From positions 1,860,001 to 1,924,000 of the forward strand of contig JAFEKR010000002.1 in the NCBI GenBank assembly GCA_019022495.1: a stretch of DNA of 64,000 nucleotides, given 5' to 3'. The stretch is from Epichloe hybrida. Its lineage: Eukaryota; Ascomycota; Sordariomycetes; Hypocreales; Clavicipitaceae. Made by a program: the position numbers and the translations under genes. Positions within the stretch are counted from its first letter, which is position 1. Each line of letters begins with the position of its first letter. Below, one piece after another: positions 24,659 through 35,798 of the stretch. The notes beneath the pieces are model-generated. The model saw only the letters and a program-made list of their open reading frames with translations. It had not been told where the DNA came from and did not search any database.

Positions 24659-25582
24659 ATGGCGGCTCTCACAACCATCGACCTGCCGTCGCTACAAAAG
24701 ATGGCGTCGGGCAAGGTCCGCGATCTTTTCAGCCTCCCCGAGGACCTCGACACCCTCCTCTTTGTGGCATCAGATCGCCTCTCGGCGTTCGACGTCGTCA
24801 TGACCAACGGGATCCCCAACAAGGGCGCCATCCTGACCCTCATCTCGGCGCACTGGTTCCGCCTTCTCCCCGAGCGCATCCCCAACCTGAGGACTCACTT
24901 CATCAGCCTGGACGTCCCCGCCGGCGTGGGCCCTGCCGAGGCCCGCGCCATCAGGAACCGCAGCATGCAGGTCCGCAAGCTGGAGGTGCTGAAGATCGAG
25001 GCCATCGTGAGAGGCTACATCACCGGCAGCGCGTGGAAGGAGTACCAGGCCAGGGGGACCGTTCACGGGCTCGCCATGCCCGAGGGCATGCAGCTGGGCC
25101 AGAAGTTCCCCGAGGCCATCTACACTCCTAGCACAAAGGCCGATGCAGGCGCTCACGACGAGAACATCCACCCCCGTGATGCGTGGAGGGAGATTGGCGA
25201 CAAGGAGACGGCCGACAAGGTGGAGGCGCTGGCGCTGGCCATTTACGACGCGGCCGCGGCGTATGCCGAGGAGAGAGGCATCATCATCGCCGACACGAAA
25301 TTCGAGTTCGCGAGGGATCCGGAGGGCAACATCTACCTGGCGGACGAGGTGTTGACGCCTGATTCCTCGCGGTTCTGGCCCAAGGATGGGTACGAGCTGG
25401 GCAAGGAGCAGGACAGCTTTGATAAGCAGTATGTGCGGAATTGGCTCATCGGGGAAGGCCTCGAGGCGAAGGAGGGCGTCGCTATCCCGGAGGACATAGT
25501 ACAGGCTACGTCGGATAAGTATAAGGATGCATTTTACAAGTTGACAGGGAAGACGTTTGAGGCGGCTGCAGCTCCAAGCTAG
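24659..25582 (+). CDS. ADE1: Phosphoribosylaminoimidazole-succinocarboxamide synthase (SAICAR synthetase)
   Basis: It ligates aspartate to CAIR with ATP to form SAICAR in cytosolic purine synthesis. The intronless 307-aa product starts MAALTTIDLPSLQ and has the whole family pattern: ASGKVRDLFSL (residues 16-26, ATP-binding start), VASDRLSAFDVVM (about 36-48), GIPNKGAILTLIS, RGYITGSAWKEYQ, ADAGAHDENI, the ADTKFEFA block, ADEVLTPDSSRFWP and SFDKQYVRNWL. The start is the last ATG before the first conserved block and matches yeast Ade1 in length. Third codon positions are strongly G/C-biased, more than in PFK or Rec8. A GA-repeat lies about 105-135 bp upstream. Confidence 0.97.
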   Translation: MAALTTIDLPSLQKMASGKVRDLFSLPEDLDTLLFVASDRLSAFDVVMTNGIPNKGAILTLISAHWFRLLPERIPNLRTHFISLDVPAGVGPAEARAIRNRSMQVRKLEVLKIEAIVRGYITGSAWKEYQARGTVHGLAMPEGMQLGQKFPEAIYTPSTKADAGAHDENIHPRDAWREIGDKETADKVEALALAIYDAAAAYAEERGIIIADTKFEFARDPEGNIYLADEVLTPDSSRFWPKDGYELGKEQDSFDKQYVRNWLIGEGLEAKEGVAIPEDIVQATSDKYKDAFYKLTGKTFEAAAAPS

Positions 25583-25989
25583 GGAGCAACATGAACCATG
25601 AGAGAGAAGAAACCACTTCAAACGTTGTGCATGCCGTCTGGTTTATTCTGAAATCAAGTCGTGTCTGTCTACGTCCATGAACTCGTCCGGACCCTCGGGG
25701 CACCCCCTGCTGCTCTCCATCTAACCTATGCTAACCTATGGAGTAATTCGTACACACAAGAAATCCATGCATGCGAATCCCTGACCAATGCAAAAAAAAA
25801 AAAAAAAGAGACTGAAGGGAAAAAATAAAAATAGAAAAAACCGACCAATGCAAGTCGATGTAATGGTCAGTATTTTTGTTGATTCGTCATGCTGATGTAT
25901 GATCAGTATATTTCGTTGATTCGTCATGCTGATGTAAACCCTCACCCCACCCGTCAAGTTTCACGGCAACAACTCACCGAGCAACGTAC
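25583..25989. other. Intergenic region, no gene seen
   Basis: The 3' flank of ADE1 contains an A16 run (25,792-25,807) and two near-identical 33-bp direct copies (about 25,873-25,937) containing TTCGTCATGCTGATGTA. No coding signal. Confidence 0.45.
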
Positions 25990-26880
25990 GTCGTAATGCC
26001 CTCCCCTGATGATACCCGCATCTTGCGTCTACAGCAACCCGAAACAAGCCTGGCTTCAACGAATGCTCCTCCCTCCTCGGATGCAAAATCACGCCTTTCC
26101 TCAACATCTTGCCCGCCAACGCAAACTCAGCATTCGGCTCGCCCTCAACAGGTACGGCGACAAGTCGATTCGCCGGGGGGGGGGGAATCCCGCACTGCTC
26201 CCGGGCAGGTAGCCTACGCCAAATGTCGGCGAGACCCCAGGTAGTAGCAACGACGCCATATGCCTCGGCGAGCTTGGAGCGGTGCAGCGCCACAAAGTCC
26301 CAGCATCACCTGCGATCTTCCGAGCCAAAGTCGTTTGCGAAAGCCGTACATAGGTGACGTGGAGACGCTCCGTGTCGATGAGACCATCCCGGATGGGTTG
26401 ATCGCGAGCGCAGATGGAAATGGCGTGGCGGCTTGGCCGGGAGCCAGATGTTGAGCAGGCGTAGATTTCGTCGCTGACGAGATGGACTTGGTGTGTTTTT
26501 GGGGCAGAGTTTTCATTACTGCGATGAGGGTGTTACGTGGGTGGTATGTTCCTGTATTTGGTACAGGACGTGGCTTGGTCAGAATTTTTGATTTGGAAAA
26601 AAAAACAAAAAAAAAACCCCCAGAAAAGAAGAGTCTGCGAGAAAATGCTAGATTCACCAAGGGAAGGGGATTGTGGAGGTTGACTGCCAAGATGGCCCTG
26701 ATTTTCACCTCTTCGGGCGTCCAACCTGACCAGCGCCTCTTCAAACTTATCCACGACGTCCTCATACACAACTTCCACGTCCGCCCTTGTTGCCAAAGTC
26801 GAGCTCGGATCTACCCTGGAAAGAGGCGAATCTCCAGGGTAGGTTTTGCTTCTGCAGTCCAAGCGGCCGACCGCTTGGAG
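25990..26880 (-). pseudogene. Decayed PLP-dependent aminotransferase, ACC synthase-like
   Basis: Fragments of one protein lie in order on the minus strand but in different frames. Near 26,820-26,745 is an ADVEVVYED...DKFEEALVRLD segment; near 26,708-26,664, VKIRAILAVNLHNPL, the class-I/II aminotransferase NPHNPLG region with the following residues lost; near 26,570-26,490, RNTLIAVMKTLPQKH; near 26,460-26,330, APGQAATPF, INPSGM and YGFRKRLW, where the family has the PLP lysine context YGFSKDF; and near 26,065-26,020, HSLKPGLFRVAVDA, the C-terminal PGWFR region. At least three frame changes, stops and a purine-rich insertion (26,595-26,665) separate them, and the N-terminal third is absent. I infer a dead gene; the ACC-synthase-like assignment is from recalled motifs. 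Confidence 0.55.
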
Positions 26881-27635
26881 AGATACGATTCCATGCTGCT
26901 GGCCCAGGCGATGCGTTTTTTACACGTCGACGACGGGACAAGACGGGACGGACGATTCAAATCGTGCAAAAAAAACTGAATTGGGGAATAAGACACGAAT
27001 TCCCATTTGTTAATGGTATGTATAACAATATAATAAGAGGGGCGCGTACATCCTGTTCATCCTGTCTCATCCTGTCTCATCCTGACAGCTCAATTCGTGA
27101 AAATGTATGACAAGGGGCGAGGATTCGTTCCATCGTTCGAAAACACCTGCTAAAATCTGCCGTGTACCGGCCCCGGATCTTGCCAATTGTGAGAATGACC
27201 TTCTTGCGTGTCGAAAGACAAGACAATGGGATAGGTGCACATGGACCACACGCATCGTCCTACGACCAATGAACGATGCTGGGTTTATTCATGTCTCGTC
27301 AGTGCCAAGTCTATTGACTTCTGGCAGCTGCGCATCCGTCTCGTCAGCTGTTAAGCGTCAGTCACCACCTGGCCTCAAACGAAGAAAAAGTCCAATGATG
27401 CGTAAAGTTACCACCGCGTCGTGTCTTCACGCGTCCAGTCCCCCATTCCCGAAGACCACCGCATTCATACCTCTACCTTTTGCAGAAACGCCGGCTATAT
27501 CACCATCTGGAGTATTTGGTAGCAGGCCAAGGAATATGACGACTGTTGGGTGAGGGTCATCTTATTCATCATACTCAACCTCGTATATATATTTTCGACT
27601 GGGATCCCAGTCGCAACCTTCGAGACTGAGCAAAC
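26881..27635. other. Intergenic region upstream of REC8, no gene seen
   Basis: It holds a short TCATCCTG(TC) tandem (27,051-27,084) and an 18-bp perfect palindrome just before the REC8 start. The one plus-strand ORF of about 150 codons (27,107-27,553) has no recognisable features. Confidence 0.45.
27596..27613. promoter_or_regulatory. 18-bp perfect palindrome in the REC8 leader/promoter
   Basis: CGACTGGGATCCCAGTCG is its own reverse complement and lies 22 bp before the REC8 ATG. It could bind a dimeric regulator or fold in the leader RNA. No known motif is claimed. Confidence 0.5.
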
Positions 27636-29947
27636 ATGTTCTACAGTCACGATAGTAGGTACAAGCGCAGGTACTTGTCGACTTACAGAGTGCTAACCGG
27701 CAGCAAAGTACTAAGCAACAGCCAATATGGTGTTTCTACGATATGGTACTACTCTCCATGGTTACATCGCAGCCCCTTTCCTGTTACTGATTCATCCCAA
27801 GGCTCGTCGCAACTGTTGGCAAAGGAAGCCAGCGGAAGTTGAACCGAAAAACGATCCAGGGAGTCAACGTTCCCAAAGCTTGCGAGAAGATTATTGACCC
27901 TGGCGCCCCCCTCGCCCTCCGACTTCAGGGAAATCTGCTCTATGGAGTCTCTCGTGTCTTTTCACACCAGTGCAACTATGTCCTGACCGACGCCGAGAAG
28001 ACACAATCTGACATGATGACATTCTTTCGGTCTATGAACACGAGTGAGACTGACCCAAAGGCTGGAAAGGCCAAGTACGTGGCAGCCACTCTTCTTCTTC
28101 CCCAAGTTTGAACTATATTTTTCCTGGAGCATCAACCTAACGGAGAGAAAACAAAAACCAGACGACACCAGATCATGCTCCAAGACGATCCGCAGTTTGA
28201 TCCCCTGGCCATGCTCCCTCGGCTGGATGAAATGCTTGGCTACGAGATTAGGTCCAACTTGATGTCGACGCAGGAGTCGACGCATAGGTTCTCGCAGATG
28301 TCGCCACTTGATCCATCTGCTGTGCCAAGCGCATGCACGAGTCGGCGGTCGAGCATAATTGGGTTCGACCTCCCCCCTTCATCGCTCTCCGTCGGAAGCT
28401 ACCAACTGCCTGGGAATCTATACCACAGTTCTCCGTTCAACAAAGCATTCAATGATCCCGAAGCAATGCAGGACTTCAGGCCGTTCGCGGATCATGGAGC
28501 TGATCTTGATCCCATGTGCGGCATGGGTCTTGAATTTGATGCGGACGGCAACTTGGTCAGCATCATGGACGCTGAAGCCCAACTACCACCTCTGCGCGGA
28601 ACCAGCCCAGATCCGCTCCATGGTGCAGATTCAACGCTCTCAAGAGTAAGGAAAGTAAACCAGCAGGCTGAAGATTCAGGCATGAACGACGAGAACTTTC
28701 TCGTCGACTTCGGCGAAGCTGCTCTCCCTGACGCAGAGCCATTCGCAGCAGTGCAGCCAGCTGGCGGGCATGTTCTCACCGACGTCCTCACGCTCATCAC
28801 TGAAACCACTGAAACTGAGGAAGCATCCGCCGCACTGCATGTTACTCGTCGTCGCAAAATCAGAACCATGGTTGACCAAGAACTCCGGGTACCACGAGAT
28901 GAGTTCCGTGGCTGGTCTGAAAACTATGCGACAAACATGGAAGCCGCGCGGAAGCGAGTGAAGGGCACGACCCTCGCCAAGGCCAAGCGCAACGCACTTG
29001 CATTGATGTATAATAACGGAATATCTGGTATTGGCACTCTACAGCACGGTTTTGGCGTCGAACATCCCCTAGCAGCTGATTTTGCAGGCACAGCGTTGAG
29101 AGCTCACGTGTTGGGACTCACAACCGATGAGATTGAGGATATCAATGCGCCGAGGGGGAGAAGAAGGAAATCACAGGAAGCATTTGTGGAAGAGCAAGGC
29201 GACACCAGAAACATCAGGCAACGGCTAGATCACGACGATGAGTTGGGCCGCGGCGGAGAAACCATGGGGTTCGGAGGCGGGCTCGAATTCGGCGATGACT
29301 CGATCCCGGAGATCGGAATGGAAGCAGCACCCGCACTGGAAGACAGAAACTCTTCATCCCTCATGCCATGGAGCCGACACGGCTCTGCAGTACCCGGGTC
29401 AGCTACTCGCGCCCCTGGAAGCGCGCAGAAACCCGTTCTTGCGCCAAGTCCGCTTCACGGCCGCGGAAGCATCGCCGGCTCCATCGAGCGACACAGCGAC
29501 CCCGTAGAAGAGCCCTACAAGGACATTGCCTTCGTTTCCCAGCCCTCGTCCATCCTATTCGGACAGGACTCAGAAAACACCGGCAATGTCGACCCCGGCA
29601 ACAACAACACGCAGGCCTCCATCGCCGGGCTCGACATCTCAAGCCAAGACTTCCTAGACTATGTCGCAGGGCAAGTTCACCATCACGGGATCCCCCGCTC
29701 AAACAGCCATGCAGGGCAACGCTGGATCGATTTCGAACGGCTTGCCGGTCCGGCAGTCCACAGCAAGGTCGTTGCCGCCCAGGCCTTCTTACACATACTT
29801 TCGCTCGTGACCAAGAACGTCATTTCTGTTGAGCAGGATGGCATAGAGGACAATGAGCCATTCGGTGCTCTTCGAATCGGGGTCCGTGAACGAGTTGTTT
29901 GCGCCGCCGAGCATGACTCGGAAAATTCGGCCGTGGAGCCCGAATAA
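27636..29947 (+). CDS. REC8: Meiotic cohesin kleisin subunit Rec8 (Rad21/Rec8 family)
   Basis: Rec8 closes the cohesin ring on meiotic sister chromatids and is cleaved by separase. Four exons are 27636-27654, 27709-27745, 27802-28074 and 28162-29947; two tiny exons (19 and 37 nt) with 54- and 56-nt introns rebuild the N-terminus MFYSHDILSNSQYGVSTIW followed by LVATVG, the Smc3-binding kleisin domain (to about residue 100, with PLALRLQGNLLYGVSRVF). The third junction gives RHQIMLQDDP. The middle is acidic and disordered. The C-terminal winged helix (about 640-690) shows KVVAAQAFLHILSLVTKN and EPFGALRIGV. Total 704 aa. An alternative acceptor at 27,703 with a shifted donor would add one residue. 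Rec8 rather than Rad21/Scc1 is my preferred reading from the N-terminus; the tail after RIGV is uncertain. Confidence 0.87.
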
Positions 29948-30566
29948 TAATCATCTCTTGGGGAGCCAAGTGACTGCTCAGTATCTTCTACAGTTGGTTT
30001 TCTGGCGTTCGAAATTTTCCTTTAATTTCTTCCTTTACCTCTTTTTTTTTTTTTTTTTTTTACTTTTTTTTGCCATTATTCTCGCCAGTATCATCATCAT
30101 CATCAATGACCATCGGACTGGGTGTCTATAGTTTTCATATTTATTAGTCTCGCGTTCCGATTTGCAAACAAGTACCTCGCGGTCCAGGTATCATCATCTT
30201 GAGCAAGGTCGGATTGGGAGGGGCTCGCACAAAAACGGGTGGAAGTGCAAGCTAAGGTTGGGAATATTTCGAATTTCTGCGTCGAAAGAATGGGCATGGA
30301 AATGCATTTTACTTGGAAAGCCTCGGGCTGTTGAGCCTGGCATTTACTTTCTGAAGGAGACAACTGGGACACATGGCAGGGTCTGGTGCTCGAGGGACGC
30401 AAGCACTTAACATTGGAGTGGTTTATGCAAGGCATCGGACAAATTTGACAGGAAACGTTTTCACCTTTGCTTATACGGGGATCGAATACAATATGAATGA
30501 TACAGTATTCCAGGTGGTTGTCTCATTTGATCATTGGCATAAAGTAGTGGAATTTTAGAAATGCTT
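29948..30566. other. Convergent intergenic region, no gene seen
   Basis: The 3' flanks of REC8 and the Rab escort gene. It contains a T20 run (30,042-30,061) followed by T8 and a CATCAT run. No coding signal. Confidence 0.5.
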
Positions 30567-32351
30567 TCAACTGTCAAATGCGTCGTCTTCCTGGACACCT
30601 TCTCTGTCTTCAAAATTCATGTAGCTGTCGTTATCAGCATCTGGGCCAGCAACAACCTGCCATGCCTGCTGTACGGACTCTAGAACAGTGTCATTGAAGG
30701 CAAGATCAGGAGTAAATCTGTCAAATGAAACAATATTGTCTTCTACGATCAAGGAGCCGGTGCCACAGGTCTGTTCATAGTGCAATCGCCACAGAGACTG
30801 GGCTGGTTGGGTGCTTTGTGATGCTGCGCTCAACAGCTTGGAGAGAGCACTGTCTAAAAGATTTTTGGAACCGGAGCTGGATATCGTGCTCAGGTATATG
30901 ACACCTGTTCAAAAGCTTTATTAGCGAGGTAATTTCCACAGCGAGCGGGAACAAGATGAAGTAACGTAAGGTTTGTGCATCAGGTTGTCAGAGATAAGAA
31001 TCGTCATTGTAATTCAGACAATGTAGATAAGTATTCGTAAAGATGATTCATCCGAACACAGAGTTTCGTGAAAAAAAAAAAAAAAACAGGAAGTAATACT
31101 CACATTGTCCAAATGGGCACTCTCCGGAATCGCTGGAGTGAACCAAGGCGTAGATCGGATATTGTGAGGGAGTGCCATCCTCACCCGAGACTGATACTGG
31201 CGGGAAAGCTACGACTGCGGCACAGGGTGTCGGGGCACCGTCGGCAACCACCTCAAACATTTCTGTGAGAGGAGCGCCAACGATGGCACCTAGTCTGCTA
31301 ATTCGAATGTGACGGTTTGATGACTTCGCATCGCTTCTGATCAACGTCTTGGACTCGATCGTCAAGTCATTTGTGAGCGTGATCTCGACCAGATCTCGAC
31401 CATCTCTGGATACGCGCTGTGTAGCAGACACACCAACTCCGAGCATGTAGATGGCACCGCCAACAGCACCGGCGCGACAACCTACCTGAGCCACTTCTGA
31501 TAGGCCACCCCATTTAGGATGGACGGCGGCGAAGCCAGCACCGAACACTCCCATTGACTTGAGATGTCGATTGATGGAAGCCAGTCCTTCACCAACAGAG
31601 ATATTCCCATGAAGAGAAAGAGTCAAAGCAACGACGTATGACTGTAAATCGGAATCAAGCTTGAATTCCTTTTCCAAGAAACCAGCCAGTGGTTCTGATT
31701 GCTGTGACTTCCACAGCTCGGTTTGTGGCTCGACATCGTATTCAAGAACAAACTTCAGAAATTTCATCAACCAACGCTTCGCGCGAGCAGGGATAACTCG
31801 GTTGGAGAACACATCTTCTCTTGTCGAGGGGACCCGACTCAGCATCGGCGCTGACGTTTCAGTGCCCGACCGAAAGATGAAGAATGAACCGACGGCCTGG
31901 AACTCAATCTGCCGAAACGCCCTTGAGGAAACGAGCTGGTTTAGAAGTTCGGAACGAGCATGAATGAGCTGCGGTGCAAGAGCAATGCTATACGACCGTG
32001 GCGCGGCGAGTCCTTCACCGTCTTTGAACAATTGAGCAGCGGAAAACGAATCATTGCCGCCGACGACGGCATATTTTTCAACCCAGTCAGCCGCATCCTG
32101 GAGACTTAACGCAGCTTCAGCGCCGCCATAATACTCGTTTGGATCGACATGCAGGATATTCTTGCCCGAGCGCGACAGAGCTCTTTCCGAGATGGTCAGC
32201 CATAGAGACCCATGAGTCAGTGTTTCACCCGTCAAGATTGGAACAATAGCAAAGCCAATGGAATCCGAGAAGCTTACAGGGCGAGAAGGGACTGCTGGAG
32301 CCCTGTGCCGCTGATCACTACATCCCACTTTGTGTCTGAGAGGGATTCCAT
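30567..32351 (-). CDS. MRS6: Rab escort protein (Rab geranylgeranyltransferase component A)
   Basis: It presents newly made Rab GTPases to geranylgeranyltransferase II and delivers them to membranes. Three exons, 32351-32278, 32182-31104 and 30904-30567, give 496 aa. The start is MESLSDTKWDVVISGTGLQQ, the GDI/REP FAD-like fold with a changed GxGxxG; the first junction gives LLALALSRSGKNILHVDPNEYYGG, the family signature. Later blocks include FQAVGSFFIFRSG, VFSNRVIPARAKRWLMKFLKF, LTLSLHGNISVGEGLASINRHLKSMGVFG and VGGAIYMLG. These fit REP more than GDI because of the divergent insertions and the acidic tail. The second intron is long (199 nt) and carries an A17 run on the coding-opposite strand. 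Family assignment is confident; REP versus GDI is the main alternative. Confidence 0.9.
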
Positions 32352-32951
32352 GGTGCGGAAAAAGGCAAGAAGACGAAAAGACATGCGTGGGATGGGGGAG
32401 GTTGGAAGCTTTTTCTCTGTGTCTGTGTCAGATGGACCGGATGAACGGTTTTTGCAGCCCGAAGCGTAAACATTTTTTCGGTGGGGATAGCTCTGCTTTT
32501 TAGGCTTAGCGGCCCTCATGTGGACGAGCTTGGTCATTGGGTCTATCACGTTTGGCAGAAGCCTTTTTTTCCTCCTCCTTTTTCTTCTCCTTCCATTCAC
32601 CCGCTTTTTCTCCACACGCGATGCATTGTGAACACATTTGTGTTCGTGGCATTGCAAGTTGTAAATTCTTCATTGTAGTTTACGTTTAGAAGAGCGGTAG
32701 ATTGATTTGTCGGCCGGTATCTACTGCCCTAGAATAAAGTCTGAAAGGGTGGTTCGAATGGTTGACACATGCCTGCCAAGCAAGCTGTTTCAAATGGGTT
32801 GAGCAAAAATCGTGGAACACCTTGATTCCACTACTCCGCAGTGGCATCACGATTCGAGGCAGCTTTCGTCACTGCATGAACTTAAGCTTATGGATCGGGG
32901 ATATTGACCACTTTCTTGTTATTGTTCTATTATCATTTTTTTTAGTCTTCT
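32352..32951. other. Intergenic region, no gene seen
   Basis: This is the upstream region of the Rab escort gene and the 3' flank of RRP43. It is C/T-rich at 32,560-32,620. No coding signal beyond antisense shadows. Confidence 0.5.
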
Positions 32952-33974
32952 TTACACCTGATTGCCTGTTATGGCTGATGCTACACCTTTCCAGCGTACA
33001 TTAGCCCACTTAATAAATCCCTTCGATTTCAGCAGTTTGGGTGATAGGACAACGCCTCCATGCTTGGATATTGACAAGATCCTTGTGTCCCCTTCTTGAC
33101 AATCGACGACAATCGTAACACTTTCATCACAGAGTGATTCCTCTAATCTATCAGGATCGACGAGAAGCCAAAATTTTCCGTCCGAAGGTCGATCAGTTTC
33201 TTTGCCTGTAAACACCACAGCAGTGCATGCCACAGGCATGGACGTGATCGAGAGGGGCTTGGGGTCTTTTCTTGTGCATAAAACCATCTCTCGGTCTGCG
33301 TCGTAGCGTGCTTTGGGAATTTTCGTGTCCCGCAGTGCTGCCAGCGTGGCTGCCCAAGCTGCATCGAATGGATTTCCATCAAAGGATATGAAGAATATGT
33401 CAATGTACAGAACCCAATAAGCGGCGACGTATGCCTCGCCGTCTTGAGCGCCAGAATCTTCGATGTCCTCATCCATCTTGTCATCGTCAGCTATCAAGCT
33501 TTCCGAAGGCCGGGTATGCCAGATCCTCAAGTCCTCGGGCTGGACGAGTTGGGACCCGTGAAGAAGCGAGTAAATTCGAGTGCTGAGCGTCTGAGCCAGT
33601 GTGGTGGGAGGTCCGCCGGGTAGAAATTGCGGCGCAGACCCAGTAGCTAGCTCAATATTAGGTACTAGGAGATCATAGTCTTTAAGTTCCGATTCAGTAT
33701 TTGAAGCGCGATGGTTGGGAATGTCCCGGGTCAGTATCGTCTCGCCACGAATACCACATATGACTGTCGTATCTCCCATTCGGACCAGGGAACTGCCGTG
33801 CGGATGTGACAAGCTTGACAAGTTGATAGTCGTTGGGCGGACTTCGTCCGGTGCTCGGCCATTGCTTCGTGCAGGCTGTACGTTATCGTCTAAGGGGTCA
33901 AGATTGGCGAGTAAATATGGATGAGGTGAGAGTTTTGCAAAGGTCGCTCGGGACAAGCCTGCGTTAGACGCCAT
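32952..33974 (-). CDS. RRP43: Exosome complex component Rrp43 (RNase PH-like ring subunit)
   Basis: A structural subunit of the six-membered RNase PH ring of the nuclear and cytoplasmic RNA exosome, which degrades and trims RNA 3' ends. The intronless 340-aa product starts at MASNAGLSRATFAKLSPHPY, the first ATG of the frame (the frame is open further up only behind a GTG). The RNase PH fold shows in HGSSLVRMGDTTVICGIRGE (about residues 60-80), the acidic loop KMDEDIEDSG, YVLYIDI-type strand and AWAATLAALRDTKIPKARYD. As in other Rrp43 proteins I see no convincing phosphate-binding/catalytic set, in line with an inactive ring subunit. Assignment to Rrp43 rather than Rrp42 or Rrp45 rests on recalled N-terminal similarity. 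Confidence 0.87.
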   Translation of the reverse strand: MASNAGLSRATFAKLSPHPYLLANLDPLDDNVQPARSNGRAPDEVRPTTINLSSLSHPHGSSLVRMGDTTVICGIRGETILTRDIPNHRASNTESELKDYDLLVPNIELATGSAPQFLPGGPPTTLAQTLSTRIYSLLHGSQLVQPEDLRIWHTRPSESLIADDDKMDEDIEDSGAQDGEAYVAAYWVLYIDIFFISFDGNPFDAAWAATLAALRDTKIPKARYDADREMVLCTRKDPKPLSITSMPVACTAVVFTGKETDRPSDGKFWLLVDPDRLEESLCDESVTIVVDCQEGDTRILSISKHGGVVLSPKLLKSKGFIKWANVRWKGVASAITGNQV

Positions 33975-35798
33975 GGCGGGCTGTGCGTACTGGTGTTGAC
34001 TATCAATCTGAGCTGAAGCCGCGGTTGTGATGTGATGTGTTGGAAGCCAGGAAAAGTTCGCCACAGCCTTGCAATAGCAAACCCACGACAGCCAGCTGCG
34101 TGGCCAATAGAAGGGCAGTTCGGATAATGGTGGGGCACAAGGCTACAGGAACCCGGTGATTAAAAAGGTGGGGCGTGGCACGATTGGTTGGCTAGTCTGG
34201 CCAATCCACAGCGTCTTAACACGGACGATTCCTTCACAGCAGAAGTTCAGGTGCAACGCTGTGTTCGATGCCATGTGAGTTGTTGGTGCTGAGAGCCAGA
34301 AACCCCTGCTCTGCAGATCCCACCGCTGTTGAACCACAGGGCGAATCACACACCGTCTGTTAGCGCCCGTGAAGTGAGGATGGGCGAGATTGCAGCAAGC
34401 AGAGGTTGCTGGCGGCCGGACGCTGCAGGGGAGCCACAGGGAAGCTACAGGGGAGCTACAGGGGAGCTACACAGGGGAGCCATCTTGCAGGGGAACCACA
34501 GCAAGCTCGCACGGGACCAAGTCGAGACGAGACGACTTCCTTCCCCTCTGAACAAGGGACCCCTTGTTCAACCCTTTCTTCATCTCCCCAGCCATTTGCC
34601 ATTTGCCATTTGCTACCAAACTCGGTATGCCGCCAACGGGTCGAGTGCCGCGATAATAATGCCGCAGGCAGCGTGGTCGTCGACGTTTCTGTCTCCCTTT
34701 CTCTGTCTGCATCTTCCCCTCTTTCTTCAGGACCTGGGATCTCGAGCGCTGATGAAGCACAGAGCAGAACAGGACAGCGAGCTCCTCTCCATCAGACGCC
34801 AAATCTCCACTCCTTTGCTAATAATTCTTATCAAACGGCACTGACGCTTCTTCTTCCGAATCCACAATCTACCGCAAATCGATCAAAGAGCAAACTCTAA
34901 TCCGTACGGAATAAACCGTACTATTATCGGGGGGTAACGACGACGATGCGTGTCACTCGTTGTCACCCACACACGTCTCACTCACACATCGCGCCGGCTC
35001 ATGGTGTCATCCATCCAGTCCCTGTCCACTTGTGTGTGACCAACTGAGTTGTTGGTGACGTCTGCAAGCTCGCATCTTCCATCCCAGCCAATCTTGGAAC
35101 ATGATCAGCCGCTGAACTCGTGCTAGCCATTCGTTCCCGCTACAAGGCCTTTTGTCTAGTTGGCTTGTTTCCATGTGCCGTGGGCCGCAGCTCTCCGCAG
35201 CTCTCCGCAGCTCTCCGCAGTTCACCTCCACGCAGCGAACCGGGTCGGCATGGCATGAGCGCACCCTGCGCACCTTGCATGCACCCTTTTGCATCCTTTG
35301 GCCCTCTCCACTTTCTCTTTAGGAATTCATGTGCTACGGAGTATAAAATATCCTTTTAGTTTGGCCCCTCTGCTCCTGTCCCGTGTTTACTAATTAGCGT
35401 GGAGGCAGCCGGCCGACATCACCTCGCCCGGCGATAATTATACTCCGTACTATATCCTGGCTCCTTGACCGTGGCGTTGATGTGACGCCTCCTTCCGTTC
35501 GACTTCACTTTTCATCCATACCTCTGATGTGAAATGTACAATTGTCAAATCCGTCGCAACTGTGAGCGCAATACGCCATTTGCCCAACCCGACAGCGCCG
35601 AATCCTATCGCAAAACCTGCAAATCGCAGACCGCGCCCACTAGAGGCAAGGGCGCGAGCCTTTTTGCTGCCTTTCATGTTGGACTGAGTCCGGCTCAAGT
35701 CTGCGCGTTGTCGCTTACTTAGATACATCTCTGGCCCGTCTCTCGCCCGTCTCTCGCCCGACAAGTTCTACATTGGAGCTCACAATTCGCTGGTCGAA
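33975..35798. other. 1.8-kb divergent intergenic region, no gene seen
   Basis: Between RRP43 and the ferric reductase. It contains CAGGGGAGC(TA) tandem units (34,425-34,485), GCCATTT triplication (34,592-34,613), CGCAGCTCTC units (35,187-35,221) and two exact TACGGAGTA/TACTCCGTA motifs at 35,335 and 35,441. The ORFs overlapping these repeats lack coding character. Confidence 0.5.

Noticed and set aside
24523..25131. 202-codon plus ORF overlapping ADE1 in another frame
   Set aside because: Low-complexity Arg/Pro/His composition and entry through the GA repeat; a frame shadow.
24770..25621. 283-codon minus-strand ORF across ADE1
   Set aside because: It is the antisense shadow of a very GC3-rich gene; composition is Arg/Leu/Gly/Asp-skewed and the plus-strand protein is certain.
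27107..27553. 148-codon plus ORF upstream of REC8
   Set aside because: No recognisable motif and no supporting splice or start context.
33975..34064. 30-residue N-terminal extension of Rrp43
   Set aside because: It would start at GTG; the first ATG is at 33,974 and matches the expected N-terminus.
34065..35798. Plus-strand ORFs of 111-171 codons between RRP43 and the ferric reductase
   Set aside because: They consist of translated GGGAGCTACA and similar tandem repeats; no family resemblance.
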